Shown here one piece after another: positions 34,999 through 45,194 of a DNA stretch of 64,000 nucleotides. Each line of letters begins with the position of its first letter. Position 1 is the first letter of the stretch. A program made the position numbers and the translations under genes. The DNA lies in the NCBI GenBank assembly GCA_018813765.1, contig JAHJBC010000001.1, forward strand, positions 186,001-250,000. Direction: 5' to 3'. The stretch is from Gammaproteobacteria bacterium (GTDB lineage: Bacteria; Pseudomonadota; Gammaproteobacteria; Burkholderiales; Gallionellaceae). The notes beneath the pieces are model-generated. The model was not told the DNA's origin. It was given only the letters and a program-made list of their open reading frames with translations, and made no database searches.

Positions 34999-36834
34999 TC
35001 AGCTTCCGTTCTCGGCAGGCTTGTATTCCGGCACCCATTGCTGCATACCCAGTCGGACTGCCTCGTCAGTCAGGATGACATCCCCGGAAACCCAGTCCTG
35101 CAATGCGTGCAATCCATCGGCATCCACAGAGCGTGCCTGCGCGATGCGTAATTTTGGATGGGGTGTGGGCAGGGTGCTTTCGTTATCGGCCAGCAATTCT
35201 TCGTACAGTTTCTCACCCGGACGCAGGCCGGTGAACTGGATGGTGATATCGTCATCGCGCAGACCGGAAAGTCGGATCAAGTCTTTCGCCAGATCAACGA
35301 TCTTGACCGGCTCACCCATGTCGAGCACGAATATTTCCCCGCCCCTACCCATGGAGCCGGCCTGCATCACTAGTTGTGCGGCCTCGGGAATGGACATGAA
35401 GAAACGGGTGATGTCGGGATGCGTCACGGTGACTGGGCCGCCTTTGGCTATCTGCTCACGGAACTTCGGAATGACGCTGCCGTTGCTGCCCAGTACGTTG
35501 CCGAAGCGCACGATGACGAAGCGTGTGCCTTCAGTTCGTTGCAGGCCCTGGCACACTATCTCAGCCATGCGCTTGGTCGCGCCCATCACATTGGTCGGAT
35601 TCACGGCCTTGTCGGTCGAGATCAAAACGAATTTCTCGACGCCTTGGCGTTGCGAGATCGCCGCTACACGCCAGGTACCCAGCACATTGTTGCGCACTGC
35701 TTGCCAGGCATTGGCGTTTTCCATCAGCGGCACATGCTTGTAGGCTGCGGCGTGGAACACCACGTCGGGCTTGCATTCGCCGAACACCTGTTCCAGCCGC
35801 GCCTCGTCGCGTACGTCCCCCGCCAGATAGGAGATGTCAATCTGCGGAAATACGGCGCTTAATTCCTGTTCCATGTTGTAGAGGGCGAACTCGCCGACCT
35901 CGAACAACACCAGCCTTTTCGGCGCAAAGCGTACGATCTGGCGGCACAGTTCGGCTCCGATGGATCCCCCGGCTCCGGTCACCAGCACGACTTTGCCACC
36001 CAGCAAACCGTGAAGACCGGCAGTATCCAGTTGCACTGCGTCACGCCCCAGCAGGTCATCCAGTTCCACCGCGCGCAGTTGCGACACGGAAACACGACCG
36101 CTCAGCAGATCGTCGAACGAAGGAACCGTCAGTGCCTTGATGCCGTTGCTGTTGGCCAGTTCGATGGCACGCTTGCGCACCAGATGCGGAGCCGATGGCA
36201 TGGCGATGATGACTTGTCTGACCCCAAGCCGGTGAGCCCAGTGAGGCAGGCTGCCGAGACTGCCCAGAACCTTAATGCCATTGAGCAGCCGACCCTGCTT
36301 ATCAGAGTCGTCATCGAGGAAGCCGACCTGACGCCAGATTTGGCTTCGTTGCAGATCCTTGGACAGGCCGACGCCCGTTTCGCCCGCCCCCAACACCAGC
36401 ACCGGCTCGCCGCCCAGTCTGAAACCACCGAAAAGGCTGCGCTCCTTCCACAGGCGGTAGAGCAGGCGGTCTCCACCCATCGCCAATAGCAGCAAGATGG
36501 GGTCGAGTACCAGCACCGAGCGCGGCACCACCGCATCAATGCGGAACATCCACAGTACCAGCGGGATCAGCATCGCCGCCAGCGCGACTGCCATGAAGAT
36601 ACGGCGCAAATCGGCCATGCTGGCATAGCGCCAGACGCCGCGATACAACCCCATCTGCCATAGGACTAGCGTTTGCAACGGGGCGATCCAATACAGGGTG
36701 CGAAGCATCTCGTCGCGAAAATTCTCCGGCAGGTCAAAATTGAAGCGCAACAGATACGCGCCGACCCATGCAATGGCTGCGACAAACAGATCGTGCATGA
36801 CTGCCAATGCGGTATAGCGGCTTACCCTAAACAT
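34999..36834 (-). CDS. wbpM: Membrane-bound UDP-HexNAc 4,6-dehydratase (WbpM/CapD-like)
   Basis: A 611-residue protein with about four N-terminal membrane helices, a CoA-binding-like Rossmann domain (PVLVLGAGETGVGLSKDL) and a C-terminal dehydratase domain (VTGAGGSIGAELCRQI). In the active site, STDKAVNPTNVMGATKR has Met where most short-chain dehydrogenases have Tyr. This is the SMK triad of WbpM, PglF and FlaA1-like large enzymes. It makes UDP-4-keto-6-deoxy-HexNAc for FucNAc or QuiNAc. The ATG at 36834 overlaps the upstream stop by eight bases and has GGAG before it. Confidence 0.92.
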   Translation of the reverse strand: MFRVSRYTALAVMHDLFVAAIAWVGAYLLRFNFDLPENFRDEMLRTLYWIAPLQTLVLWQMGLYRGVWRYASMADLRRIFMAVALAAMLIPLVLWMFRIDAVVPRSVLVLDPILLLLAMGGDRLLYRLWKERSLFGGFRLGGEPVLVLGAGETGVGLSKDLQRSQIWRQVGFLDDDSDKQGRLLNGIKVLGSLGSLPHWAHRLGVRQVIIAMPSAPHLVRKRAIELANSNGIKALTVPSFDDLLSGRVSVSQLRAVELDDLLGRDAVQLDTAGLHGLLGGKVVLVTGAGGSIGAELCRQIVRFAPKRLVLFEVGEFALYNMEQELSAVFPQIDISYLAGDVRDEARLEQVFGECKPDVVFHAAAYKHVPLMENANAWQAVRNNVLGTWRVAAISQRQGVEKFVLISTDKAVNPTNVMGATKRMAEIVCQGLQRTEGTRFVIVRFGNVLGSNGSVIPKFREQIAKGGPVTVTHPDITRFFMSIPEAAQLVMQAGSMGRGGEIFVLDMGEPVKIVDLAKDLIRLSGLRDDDITIQFTGLRPGEKLYEELLADNESTLPTPHPKLRIAQARSVDADGLHALQDWVSGDVILTDEAVRLGMQQWVPEYKPAENGS

Positions 36835-37804
36835 TCCGGCTCCGTTCGTGTCTTTTCCAGGCTGCATCGAGAGGATACATCAGCGCGGCATAGATGCAGG
36901 CCCAGGCAAAAAAAACAAGAAAAACATTACCAGTTCCGGAAGCCGCCAATGCCGATATTCCGCCGCCCAGCATCAGCGCATATTCGATCAGCGCCACTCT
37001 GAAATGACTCCACCCCATGCGAATCGCGCGCTGATAGTAATGATCGCGGTGCGCCTCGGTGACCTTTTCGCCTCGAAAAGTGCGATTGATCAACGTGACG
37101 CTTGCATCTACGATGAAAGGGGAAAACACCAGCAATGGGAACCATGCCTCCCAGCTTCCATGCTGCCAGCCCCACAGACCCATCGCAGCAGCCATGAATC
37201 CCAGCGGGATGGAACCAGCATCGCCCATGAACAATCTGGCGCGCGGAAAATTGAAATACAGAAAACTCGTTGCAGAAGCGCAGATGGCCATATTCAGCAG
37301 GCCAAATGCCTCGTTCCGCGCAGTCATTGCTGCAATTCCATATATGCCGAATCCGATTATGGTCATGCCGCCAGCCAAACCGTCCGAGCCATCCATGAAG
37401 TTATAGAGATTGGTCATCCACATCGTTAACAATATCGTCAGGAGTGCGATCACGATCCCATGCTGCGCATATAAGCCTGAACCAATCACGAGCAAAGCGG
37501 CGGCAACAATCTGGGCCGACAGGCGAAGTTGTACGGATAAACCGCGGATATCATCCAGCAGCGAAATACAGAACAGAAGCAATAGCGGCAACACCAGCCA
37601 CCACTCCAATTCAACTGGCCCCAACGCCCACCCCAGCAGCACACCAACCCATAGACCGATACCTCCGATCCTGGGAACCGGATTCGCGTGCAATGACCTG
37701 TCGTTGGGGATATCCCGAAGATGGCTAGCAAACTTGCTACTCAGAAGAAAAGCGAGCAGCAACAGCGTAACCATCATCGAAACAATCGGAAAATATTGAC
37801 TCAT
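36827..37804 (-). CDS. wbpL: Undecaprenyl-phosphate sugar-1-P transferase (WecA/WbpL family)
   Basis: A 325-residue polytopic enzyme of the MraY/WecA family that starts glycan assembly on undecaprenyl phosphate. Signatures are FCISLLDDIRGL (paired Asp), NLYNFMDGSDGLAGG and ARLFMGDAGSIPLGF. In the order wbpV-wbpL-wbpM the homologue in Pseudomonas aeruginosa O6 transfers FucNAc-1-P, so that or QuiNAc-1-P is likely here. It overlaps both neighbours by four to eight bases. Confidence 0.9.
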   Translation of the reverse strand: MSQYFPIVSMMVTLLLLAFLLSSKFASHLRDIPNDRSLHANPVPRIGGIGLWVGVLLGWALGPVELEWWLVLPLLLLFCISLLDDIRGLSVQLRLSAQIVAAALLVIGSGLYAQHGIVIALLTILLTMWMTNLYNFMDGSDGLAGGMTIIGFGIYGIAAMTARNEAFGLLNMAICASATSFLYFNFPRARLFMGDAGSIPLGFMAAAMGLWGWQHGSWEAWFPLLVFSPFIVDASVTLINRTFRGEKVTEAHRDHYYQRAIRMGWSHFRVALIEYALMLGGGISALAASGTGNVFLVFFAWACIYAALMYPLDAAWKRHERSRNV

Positions 37805-38760
37805 AGATATGCGGTTCGATACCAGGTTGCCGTTTCTTGCATCCCTTGCTGAATGGAAAATGGCGGATTCCAGGCAAGTTCGCGGCGGATTCTAGCACTG
37901 TCGATCTGTAGCGACTCCAGCAGTCGTGCCGCCTGATCGGACCTGCCAGTCAGTCGTGCGCCCAGTCTCAACAGCACCGCTGGACAGGGGAACAGCCGCG
38001 CCGGATGGCCCATCGCTTGGCCCAGTCGGCGCAGCAATTCCGGCGTGGAGATGTCTTCGCCATCGCTGACCAGCCAGGTATGCCCGGCAGCGGCCGGATG
38101 CGCGGCACAGACGATCAACGCATCGGCCAGGTTCCCGACATGGATGAGGCTGCGCAGGTTGTGCACCGAGGCCAGCGGCAACGGGATACCTTTTGACAAC
38201 ACGCGTAGCATCTGCGCCAAGTTGCCCTTTACGCCCGGACCATAGACCAGCGGCGGGCGCACGATGACGACTTCCAGTCCGGTTTCCGCCGCGATGCGAT
38301 GCAAGGCCTTCTCCGCTTCCCATTTCGAGAAGCCATAGGGGTCTTGCGGCGCAGGCGGGTCAGTCTCGCAATAGACATGTCCGTCCGCCGTCTCCTCGCC
38401 GTTCACCTTGATGGAGCTGACAAACACCAGCCGCTTCACACCCGCCTCCGCCGCCTGGCGCGCCAGATTCTCCGTTCCCTGCACGTTCACGATGCGGAAA
38501 GCGGCCAGCGGGTCGATCGCGGACTCATGCATGACATGCACGCGGGCGGCGAGATGGATGACGACATCAATGCCGTGCAAAGCTGCGCGCCAGTCGGTGT
38601 AGCCGTCGATGTCGCCGACAGCCACGTCCTCGACGCTGTCTTGCGTTTCAAGCCTGACGCGCAAAGCACGCCTCACGAAATGATCTTTCCGTCGCAAAGC
38701 AGCCACGAGCGCGCTACCGACGAAACCGTTGGCGCCGGTAATCAGAAATTTTTTCTGCAT
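37801..38760 (-). CDS. wbpV: NAD-dependent sugar 4-reductase/epimerase (WbpV-like)
   Basis: A 319-residue short-chain dehydrogenase. ITGANGFVGSALVAAL binds NAD, VFVSSIKVNGE gives the catalytic Ser, and YGFSKWEAEKAL supplies Tyr and Lys. Placed directly before WbpL- and WbpM-like genes, it most likely reduces the 4-keto sugar made by the dehydratase to UDP-FucNAc or UDP-QuiNAc. The ATG at 38760 starts MQKKFLITGANGF. A longer form from 38805 has no support. Confidence 0.83.
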   Translation of the reverse strand: MQKKFLITGANGFVGSALVAALRRKDHFVRRALRVRLETQDSVEDVAVGDIDGYTDWRAALHGIDVVIHLAARVHVMHESAIDPLAAFRIVNVQGTENLARQAAEAGVKRLVFVSSIKVNGEETADGHVYCETDPPAPQDPYGFSKWEAEKALHRIAAETGLEVVIVRPPLVYGPGVKGNLAQMLRVLSKGIPLPLASVHNLRSLIHVGNLADALIVCAAHPAAAGHTWLVSDGEDISTPELLRRLGQAMGHPARLFPCPAVLLRLGARLTGRSDQAARLLESLQIDSARIRRELAWNPPFSIQQGMQETATWYRTAYL

Positions 38761-38841
38761 TACGGTGGATATCTCCGCATTAAGTTTGCATTTCAGTTTG
38801 GTCACAACAGTAATCAGCGAACACGGAACACGCCCTTCGGT

Positions 38842-39897
38842 TCAATACCATTTCCTGCATACCCTGAGCATGGGTTGTTCGATGTAACGGAAACTCAGAT
38901 CCCCCGCTGCGAGCGTCAACAGCAGCATGACCGGCAGCACGACCAGATTGTCCGATACGCCCTGCAATGCGAACTGCCCCCAGATTTTCCCCAATAGCGC
39001 AAGAACAAGGATATGAGACAGGTAGATCGAGTATGACGCATCGCCGATTCTTCTCAGAAACGGCCACATCAGCATGCCGGACTGCTCTGCACGCACCGCC
39101 GACAGGACAATCATGCCGGCTGGCAGCCCGAATATCAGAATGCGCCACCATCCGGTGGGCCCAACGATACCGGTCGCGTCCCGATAAGACAGGAACGCGA
39201 TGATGGCCAGCATTGCGCTCAAGACGGCCACTATCGGCAGGCTGTATTTCAAAGCATCCTTCATGACCGAACCGTATTGAGCAATGAGACAACCGCACAG
39301 GAATTCCAGCGTCATGGGGTTGGTAGTCAAACTGTATGTTGCCGATCCGCTCAGGGACAGCAGGTTCAGGATAACCACCGCCAGCAACCATGCTGTCAGC
39401 AGTTGCATTCTATTGCCAGCCGGCGCCAACCGCACAACAGCGAAAAACATCAGGTAAAAATACATCTCGTGAATCAGCGTCCAACCGACCGACAGCAATG
39501 GATAGGTATCCTGCGGCAACAACAAGAACGAAGCCGGGATATCGATGATGCGATCATGCGACCCGATCACCCAGGATGGTTTGACGAATAAGACCGCCAA
39601 CAGCAGCGCGGAATAAAACCAGTACAGCGGGTAAATCCGCGTGACGCGGTGATACAGGAATCTGTTGGCTTCCATTCGCCCTGAGCGGTTGCTGGTAACG
39701 ACCATCATCACAAACCCGCTGATGACGAAGAATAGATCCACGCCGAATTGACCGAAGTCCAGCCAAGCCGGGAGTATCACCCCGCCGCCTCCATACTTCG
39801 ACTCTATCGAGGTCAGATGAAACATCACTACCGCCAGCACTGCGATGCCCCGAAGCGCTTGAACATTGAGAAATCTTGTGTTGGAGAAATTCTGCAT
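38842..39897 (-). CDS. Acyltransferase family 3 (O-acetyltransferase)
   Basis: A 351-residue protein with about ten membrane helices, beginning with the family block FLNVQALRGIAVLAVVMFH, where the Arg and the following His are conserved. It continues with FGVDLFFVISGFVM and a late SYSIYLSH motif. Family members add acetyl or other acyl groups to glycans at the membrane. It lies within the minus-strand run but is separated from the wbpV-like gene by about 80 bp. Confidence 0.88.
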   Translation of the reverse strand: MQNFSNTRFLNVQALRGIAVLAVVMFHLTSIESKYGGGGVILPAWLDFGQFGVDLFFVISGFVMMVVTSNRSGRMEANRFLYHRVTRIYPLYWFYSALLLAVLFVKPSWVIGSHDRIIDIPASFLLLPQDTYPLLSVGWTLIHEMYFYLMFFAVVRLAPAGNRMQLLTAWLLAVVILNLLSLSGSATYSLTTNPMTLEFLCGCLIAQYGSVMKDALKYSLPIVAVLSAMLAIIAFLSYRDATGIVGPTGWWRILIFGLPAGMIVLSAVRAEQSGMLMWPFLRRIGDASYSIYLSHILVLALLGKIWGQFALQGVSDNLVVLPVMLLLTLAAGDLSFRYIEQPMLRVCRKWY

Positions 39898-39924
39898 AGC
39901 TGACAGTGGATGGATGGTTTGGCT

Positions 39925-41106
39925 TTAATCCCCGCCAGCCCGCTTCGCTTTACGCTTGGCGAATCGATCGAGATAGAAATGCTTCAAAGCGTCATATAGT
40001 ACTTCTGCGCTGAATACCTGCTCTACTCTATTCCTTGCATTCGCGCCCATCTCTCTGTACTTCTCCGGTTGATGGAGGGCTTCGCGCATGATGCACACCA
40101 GCCCTTCTCTATCGCCCGGCCTTATCAGCACGCCACTGTAACCGTCCGCAATCGCATCGAGCAACCCCGGGATGTGTGTGCCGATGGCGGGTACGCCTAG
40201 CGCGGCCGCTTCGATCACGACGCTGCCGAATCCTTCGCGGTAACTCGGCAAACAAAACAGGTCTGCCGCCGCCATGTAGTCCTCAGGCCTGTCTGCGAAA
40301 CCGACGCAGTGAACCCGATCCGCGCACGCCCTCGCAATACCCCGCACTTTTGCCGCGATGTCCTCCTCATCCGGTCCTGCCAGTAGCAGGTGAGCGCGCG
40401 CGTCATTCACCGCAGCGAAGGCGTGCGCCAGATCGAGCAACCCCTTGTCCCGGTTCATACGCCCGAGGAACAGGAAAACGACAGCATCACTGGGTATGTG
40501 CAACTCACAGCGAATTTTTTCCCCGACCTGCGCATCGGCACGAAACTTTTGCAAGTCCACACCAGACAATGATCCCTTCGACAGCACCGGCAGCGCTTTG
40601 CCCACATGCGAAAAACCGTGTTCATACAGGAACGCGGATTGCGAGGGACTGTCGGTGAGGCAGACGCTGTTCAGCGTATTGATCAACCGGTCAACGGCAT
40701 AATAGAAGTCGCGGGCCAAACCGTGCCGAGTCGCCCACACCTGGCCGGTGAAGGTGTGCATGCGCACCGGCACGCGGCACAAAAATCCGGCGATAGCCGT
40801 CAGCAGACCGGCCTTGGGCATGATGGAGTGGACAATATCCGGCTGGATGGTGCGGAATATACGGCATAGTGCGAACAGTGCCTTGAGGTCGGCGAACCAT
40901 GCGGCCCTGCGTTCGAGATCGAGATCGATCCAGCGGATACCGGGATATCTATCGCGGTAGACAGAGACGCCCTGCCCGACCACGGTCACCTCGAAATCCT
41001 GCGGCAGGCGCTTGAGGGTGTTGGCCAGATGCCAGGGCACGACATAGGCAGCCGTAACGACGCGAATGACCTTTAGCTTGCGTTGTACGGATTCAGTTCG
41101 CGCCAT
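39925..41106 (-). CDS. Glycosyltransferase family 4
   Basis: A 393-residue GT-B enzyme. It has VRVVTAAYVVPWHLANTLKRL at the start and the acceptor-side SIMPKAGLLTAIAGF. The donor-side LFLGRMNRDKGLLDLA, HLLLAGPDEED and LPSYREGFGSVVIEAAALGVPAIGTHIPG follow, the last containing the EX7E motif. The layout fits WbpH/TuaC-like transferases using UDP-HexNAc or deoxysugars. The start overlaps the upstream epimerase gene by 14 bases. Confidence 0.9.
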   Translation of the reverse strand: MARTESVQRKLKVIRVVTAAYVVPWHLANTLKRLPQDFEVTVVGQGVSVYRDRYPGIRWIDLDLERRAAWFADLKALFALCRIFRTIQPDIVHSIMPKAGLLTAIAGFLCRVPVRMHTFTGQVWATRHGLARDFYYAVDRLINTLNSVCLTDSPSQSAFLYEHGFSHVGKALPVLSKGSLSGVDLQKFRADAQVGEKIRCELHIPSDAVVFLFLGRMNRDKGLLDLAHAFAAVNDARAHLLLAGPDEEDIAAKVRGIARACADRVHCVGFADRPEDYMAAADLFCLPSYREGFGSVVIEAAALGVPAIGTHIPGLLDAIADGYSGVLIRPGDREGLVCIMREALHQPEKYREMGANARNRVEQVFSAEVLYDALKHFYLDRFAKRKAKRAGGD

Positions 41107-42043
41107 GTTTCATGTACCTGACAAGCTCGCCCATGCCAGCTTCCAGCGAAACGTTGTTGCGGTGACCCAGTTCGGCCTGAATGCGGTCGCTGCGGTAGAT
41201 GGCCCGACCGGTCAGCGCATCGACCCTGGATGGCTTCAGCGGGAACCGGGGGAGCCAACCGCATGCCGCCGCCAGCACGCGTAGCGGCGCTTCAGGCAGA
41301 CGCAACTGCGGACCGGTCTTGCCCAGCTGCATCGCGATGATGCGCACCAGTTCTTCCAGAGTGCAGTGATCTGAGACGATGTAACTGCGGGCATTGGCGG
41401 GCAATGTACTGTTAGCACAGTGCAACAGCGCATCCACGACGTTCTCCACATGAATGTAGTTCGCCGTTGCGCCGCGCGGGCCGATGAAAAAGAACAGGCC
41501 CCTGTCTATCATGCGGATCAACTGGAACAGCGAGCGGTTGCTCATGTCGACGCCATACACATTTGACGGCCGTAGCAGTACGCAGGGCAATCCGCTCCGC
41601 TCCGCCGCCTCCAGCACCAGCGCGTCCGCTGCCGCCTTGCTGCGTTCGTAGGGATTGCCCGGCCGGATAGCGGCATCCTCGCGCACTTCGCCGTTGCGCA
41701 CGGCGCCGTAGAGTCCGGTGCTGCTGAGCTGCACCCAGCGTCCGATCTCGCCTTGTGCAACGCGCAACAATTTGCGCGTTCCGGTCACATTCGTTTCTTC
41801 CATCCGGGATTTGTCCTGCAACTCTGCCGCACAATGGTAGAGCACATCCACGCCGCGCACGAATCTTTTGAGTTCATCCTCGGGACCGCCAAGATCGCCG
41901 ACCTGACGGATCGCGCCAGAGAGTGGCGGCGCTTCGGCAGTGCGTGTCAGATAGCGCACCTCGTCGCCGAGTGCGACATGGCGCGCCGCCAAATGGCGGC
42001 CGATGAAGCCGGTGCCTCCTGTGATGGCCACCACCCTAGACAT
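41093..42043 (-). CDS. NAD-dependent epimerase/dehydratase
   Basis: A 316-residue extended short-chain dehydrogenase: VAITGGTGFIGRHLAARH, QLSSTGLYGAV (catalytic Ser/Thr) and NPYERSKAAADAL (Tyr and Lys). Substrate is unknown. It could be a second 4-reductase or could act on one of the unfinished nucleotide sugars of the locus. It overlaps the neighbouring GT2 gene by eight bases and the GT4 gene by 14. Confidence 0.83.
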   Translation of the reverse strand: MSRVVAITGGTGFIGRHLAARHVALGDEVRYLTRTAEAPPLSGAIRQVGDLGGPEDELKRFVRGVDVLYHCAAELQDKSRMEETNVTGTRKLLRVAQGEIGRWVQLSSTGLYGAVRNGEVREDAAIRPGNPYERSKAAADALVLEAAERSGLPCVLLRPSNVYGVDMSNRSLFQLIRMIDRGLFFFIGPRGATANYIHVENVVDALLHCANSTLPANARSYIVSDHCTLEELVRIIAMQLGKTGPQLRLPEAPLRVLAAACGWLPRFPLKPSRVDALTGRAIYRSDRIQAELGHRNNVSLEAGMGELVRYMKHGAN

Positions 42044-42872
42044 GGAGTCCCCTGTATATGCGTTTGAGCAAGGGGCGGAGCAGGAAATAATGCAGCCAAT
42101 CCTTCAGGTAACGGCCGCGCAGATGCCATAGCGACAGCCATGCGGTCATCAATACATCGTGTGTGATACGCCAACTCGGCCGCGTCGTCACATTGTCACG
42201 ATGCCGACGGTATCGCGCATGGATGCCCGGAATATATCCATAAAGTCCATCGCTCCCGACCACGTCCAGCCACAGCTTCCAGTCGGACACCACCGGCAGT
42301 GCAGGATGAAAACCGTAGGACGGGATATGCGAACGCCGCACCATTACTGCAGTGGCTGCGTAAGGTGTGCCATTACGGATTATCCCGGAGGCACCCCGCC
42401 CCTCACGCAGGGGCACCCTGTCACTGGAACGGATGCCAAGCTGCACCCCGTCGGCATCGATCCAATCCACGTCATGACCACATAGCACGCGTTTCTCATC
42501 GGCAGCGAGCCATGCCGCCTGTCTCGAGATCTTGCCCGGCAGCAGAACATCGTCACCACCCATGAAGGCGATGAATTCACCGGAACAATGTGCGAGACCG
42601 ATATTGCTGTTGGCAGTAATCCCAACGTTTTGGGGGTTTAAGATTGGCTTGAGGCGATGCGGATAACGCTGCGCCAGCTCGCGGATGATGGTCTGCGTAC
42701 CGTCGCGCGAAGCATCATCTGCGACCACCACCTCAAGATTTTCGTAATCCTGTTCCAGTGCACTCTCCAGCGCTTCGCGGATGTATTTATTCTGGTTGTA
42801 GCAGATAACGAGGATGGATATGCGCGGAGATCCTGCACCACCCGCCTCGTCGTCTCTGTCAATAGCCGTCAT
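42036..42872 (-). CDS. Glycosyltransferase family 2
   Basis: A 278-residue GT-A enzyme with SILVICYNQNKYIREALES, VVVADDASRDGTQTI, FMGGDDVLLPGKI and a GSDGLYGYIPGIHARYRRH end. Paired Asp residues in GGDD form the metal site. It is coupled downstream to the epimerase gene and stands 15 bp after the CgeB-like gene. Confidence 0.88.
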   Translation of the reverse strand: MTAIDRDDEAGGAGSPRISILVICYNQNKYIREALESALEQDYENLEVVVADDASRDGTQTIIRELAQRYPHRLKPILNPQNVGITANSNIGLAHCSGEFIAFMGGDDVLLPGKISRQAAWLAADEKRVLCGHDVDWIDADGVQLGIRSSDRVPLREGRGASGIIRNGTPYAATAVMVRRSHIPSYGFHPALPVVSDWKLWLDVVGSDGLYGYIPGIHARYRRHRDNVTTRPSWRITHDVLMTAWLSLWHLRGRYLKDWLHYFLLRPLLKRIYRGLHV

Positions 42873-42887
42873 CTCACTTGCACCTCA

Positions 42888-44003
42888 TCAGAGCGTCTCG
42901 ATGAAAGCCTTGAATTCCTGCCATTGCCGTTCCTTGCTGTACAGGGAGCCAACTTTCTGTCGTGTGCTCTCGGCAATGGCGGCATGTTGCGGCCAGTCCT
43001 GCAACACTCGCTCGATCTGCTCGAACATCCCGTCCGCATCCCGGTAAGTATAAAAATCCATTCCGGGGTCGAAACCCTCCGGGTAGGCCCCCTCTTCCGA
43101 GATCAGGAAAGCCCCGAGTCCCGTCGCCTCGAACAGGCGCATGTTGCTTTTGAAAGCCTGATTGTGGTCGGTATAGGCATTCACCACGATCTTGGCCTGA
43201 CCGATGGTACGGTACAACTCTCCGCCATACAGCGGCGGTAGCGCATGTTCCAGGATGAACGGATTGATTCTGCGCGCGAACGGAGAACGGATGTGGGTCC
43301 ACGGCAACCCTGGGATGCGGAACAGCGTGGGCCGTGAAGTATCGCACTGCAGATGGCAGCGTACATCGTGATCGCTTGTACACCCGTATTCCAGCAATTG
43401 CTGTATCAACCCGTTGCGGACCTTGAAGAACGCGCGCGCGTATTGGCCGTAGAACAGTACATCAAGGGGCCGCTCATTTCCTGCCAGTGCAGCCCAGATA
43501 GCCGGTACGGCCGGCTGCAATTCGCAGGCAGCCAGCCCGAGCGAACGCCAGTGCTCGATGTAGGGGCGATGCAGCGAGAGTTGACCGTCATAGTCCCGGA
43601 AGGTGCGAGGGCGCGCCTCGATGATACCGTTCCAGTACACGCATTTCATGCGCGAGCGACCAAGCTTGCGAATGAAGCCATCATCACAGAAAGCGGACAT
43701 GTTATAAAACACGTCCGGTTTGTATTCTTCGATCTGTGCCAGCTTGATGGCATCACGATCCTGGGTGCGCATGCCATGCTCACGTGCCCACGCCTGCTGC
43801 AATCGGTCATAGTCCCACAGCGTGAAGAACGCCTCTTCGGGCTTGTCTTCCAGTGCCGGTGCAAGAATGTAGGCGGAGCCATAGCCGTCCCCGATGATCA
43901 GGCGGCGCAAGGACTCGAAGTCCATCTCATCCGTGATGCCGTATCTTTCCTCAAACTGCGGAATATGCGGTGGGTAACTATGCAAACATTGAAAAACTTT
44001 CAT
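42888..44003 (-). CDS. CgeB-like glycosyltransferase
   Basis: A 371-residue protein with a GT-B-type C-terminal half: LYRTIGQAKIVVNAYTDHNQAFKSNMRLFEATGLGAFLISE, followed by EGFDPGMDFYTYRDADGMFEQIE. This is the arrangement of the CgeB/DUF3880 glycosyltransferases. The N-terminal half is less conserved. Donor and acceptor are unknown. It is separated from the aminotransferase gene by 81 bp that hold two small hairpins and no gene. Confidence 0.78.
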   Translation of the reverse strand: MKVFQCLHSYPPHIPQFEERYGITDEMDFESLRRLIIGDGYGSAYILAPALEDKPEEAFFTLWDYDRLQQAWAREHGMRTQDRDAIKLAQIEEYKPDVFYNMSAFCDDGFIRKLGRSRMKCVYWNGIIEARPRTFRDYDGQLSLHRPYIEHWRSLGLAACELQPAVPAIWAALAGNERPLDVLFYGQYARAFFKVRNGLIQQLLEYGCTSDHDVRCHLQCDTSRPTLFRIPGLPWTHIRSPFARRINPFILEHALPPLYGGELYRTIGQAKIVVNAYTDHNQAFKSNMRLFEATGLGAFLISEEGAYPEGFDPGMDFYTYRDADGMFEQIERVLQDWPQHAAIAESTRQKVGSLYSKERQWQEFKAFIETL

Positions 44004-44084
44004 GGAAAGCCTGCGCGCCCTTTTCTATAGCGAGTCCAGATTGTCGCCGTTTCACTAAAGTGACGATCCGCGCGATTCGCGCAT

Positions 44085-45194
44085 CTACCGGCCACCCTGT
44101 CTATACTCCGCGATGCATGCCACAACATACTCGACCTGCCCGCGCGCCATGTGTGGCCCGATGGGCAGGCTCAACATCTCGCGACTAATAGCCTCCGCAA
44201 TTGGCAAGCCGCCAGCTGGAATCGCCAGTTCGATATAGGCCGGTTGCCGATGAGGGGGAATGGGGTAATGGATCATGGTATGCACCCCGCCATTCTGGAG
44301 ATGCACCTGTAAGGCATCACGGCGGGGAGTCCGCACGGCAAACAGGTGCCACACCGGATCTGCCCATTCAGGAACATAAGGCAGCACGAGACCGCCGCCC
44401 GCCAGTGCATCCAGATAGGCAGCGGCTACAACCTTGCGCCGTTCGTTCCACGAATCCAGCCGACGCAGCTTTACTCGCAACAGTGCCGCCTGCAGTTCAT
44501 CCAGCCGCGTGTTGAATCCTTTCACCTCATTGTGATATTTGACCCTCGACCCATAGTTGCTGAGGACGCGCACCCTCTCTGCCAGTGCCGGATCGTTGGT
44601 TGTCACCGCCCCGCCGTCGCCCAGCGACCCCAGATTCTTGCCGGGATAGAAACTGAATCCGGCGGCATCCCCCAAGGTGCCGACCCGCCGGTTCTTGTAC
44701 ATCGCTCCATGGGCTTGCGCGGCATCCTCGATCACTTTCAGGCCATGTCTTCCCGCGATGGCATTAATCGCATCCATGTCTGCAGGCTGCCCGTAAAGAT
44801 GTACGGCGATGATGGCCCGAGTACGGGGGGTGATGGCCGCCTCGATGCTTGCGGGAGCGATATTGTATGTGCGAGCGTCTGGCTCCACCGGAACGGGGGT
44901 TGCACCGGCATGGCTGACGGCCAACCAGGTCGCGATATAGGTATTGGACGGCACGATGACCTCATCCCCTTCGCCGATCCCGCAGGCACGAACGATCATG
45001 TGCAGTGCATCCAGCCCGTTACCCACGCCAACACAATGCGCGGCACCGCAGTAATCAGCGAATTCCCTCTCGAACTGTTCGACCTCTTCGCCCAGTACAT
45101 ACCAGCCCGAATCCAGCACACGGTCGAAAGCCTCGCGCAGCTCGACACGCAACTCCTCATGCGGAGCCTTAAGATCCAGAAATGGAACATTCAT
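44085..45194 (-). CDS. fdtB: dTDP-3-keto-6-deoxyhexose 3-aminotransferase (FdtB/QdtB-like)
   Basis: A 369-residue PLP aminotransferase of the DegT/DnrJ/EryC1/StrS family. The PLP lysine is Lys186 in [17 protein letters not shown], with [11 protein letters not shown] before it. It converts the 3-keto sugar made by its neighbour to dTDP-3-amino-3,6-dideoxy-galactose (Fuc3N) or -glucose (Qui3N). It is coupled to the cupin isomerase (ATGA). RmlA and RmlB, which supply the precursor, are not in the window. No matching N-acetyltransferase (FdtC/QdtC) is seen. Confidence 0.9.
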   Translation of the reverse strand: MNVPFLDLKAPHEELRVELREAFDRVLDSGWYVLGEEVEQFEREFADYCGAAHCVGVGNGLDALHMIVRACGIGEGDEVIVPSNTYIATWLAVSHAGATPVPVEPDARTYNIAPASIEAAITPRTRAIIAVHLYGQPADMDAINAIAGRHGLKVIEDAAQAHGAMYKNRRVGTLGDAAGFSFYPGKNLGSLGDGGAVTTNDPALAERVRVLSNYGSRVKYHNEVKGFNTRLDELQAALLRVKLRRLDSWNERRKVVAAAYLDALAGGGLVLPYVPEWADPVWHLFAVRTPRRDALQVHLQNGGVHTMIHYPIPPHRQPAYIELAIPAGGLPIAEAISREMLSLPIGPHMARGQVEYVVACIAEYRQGGR

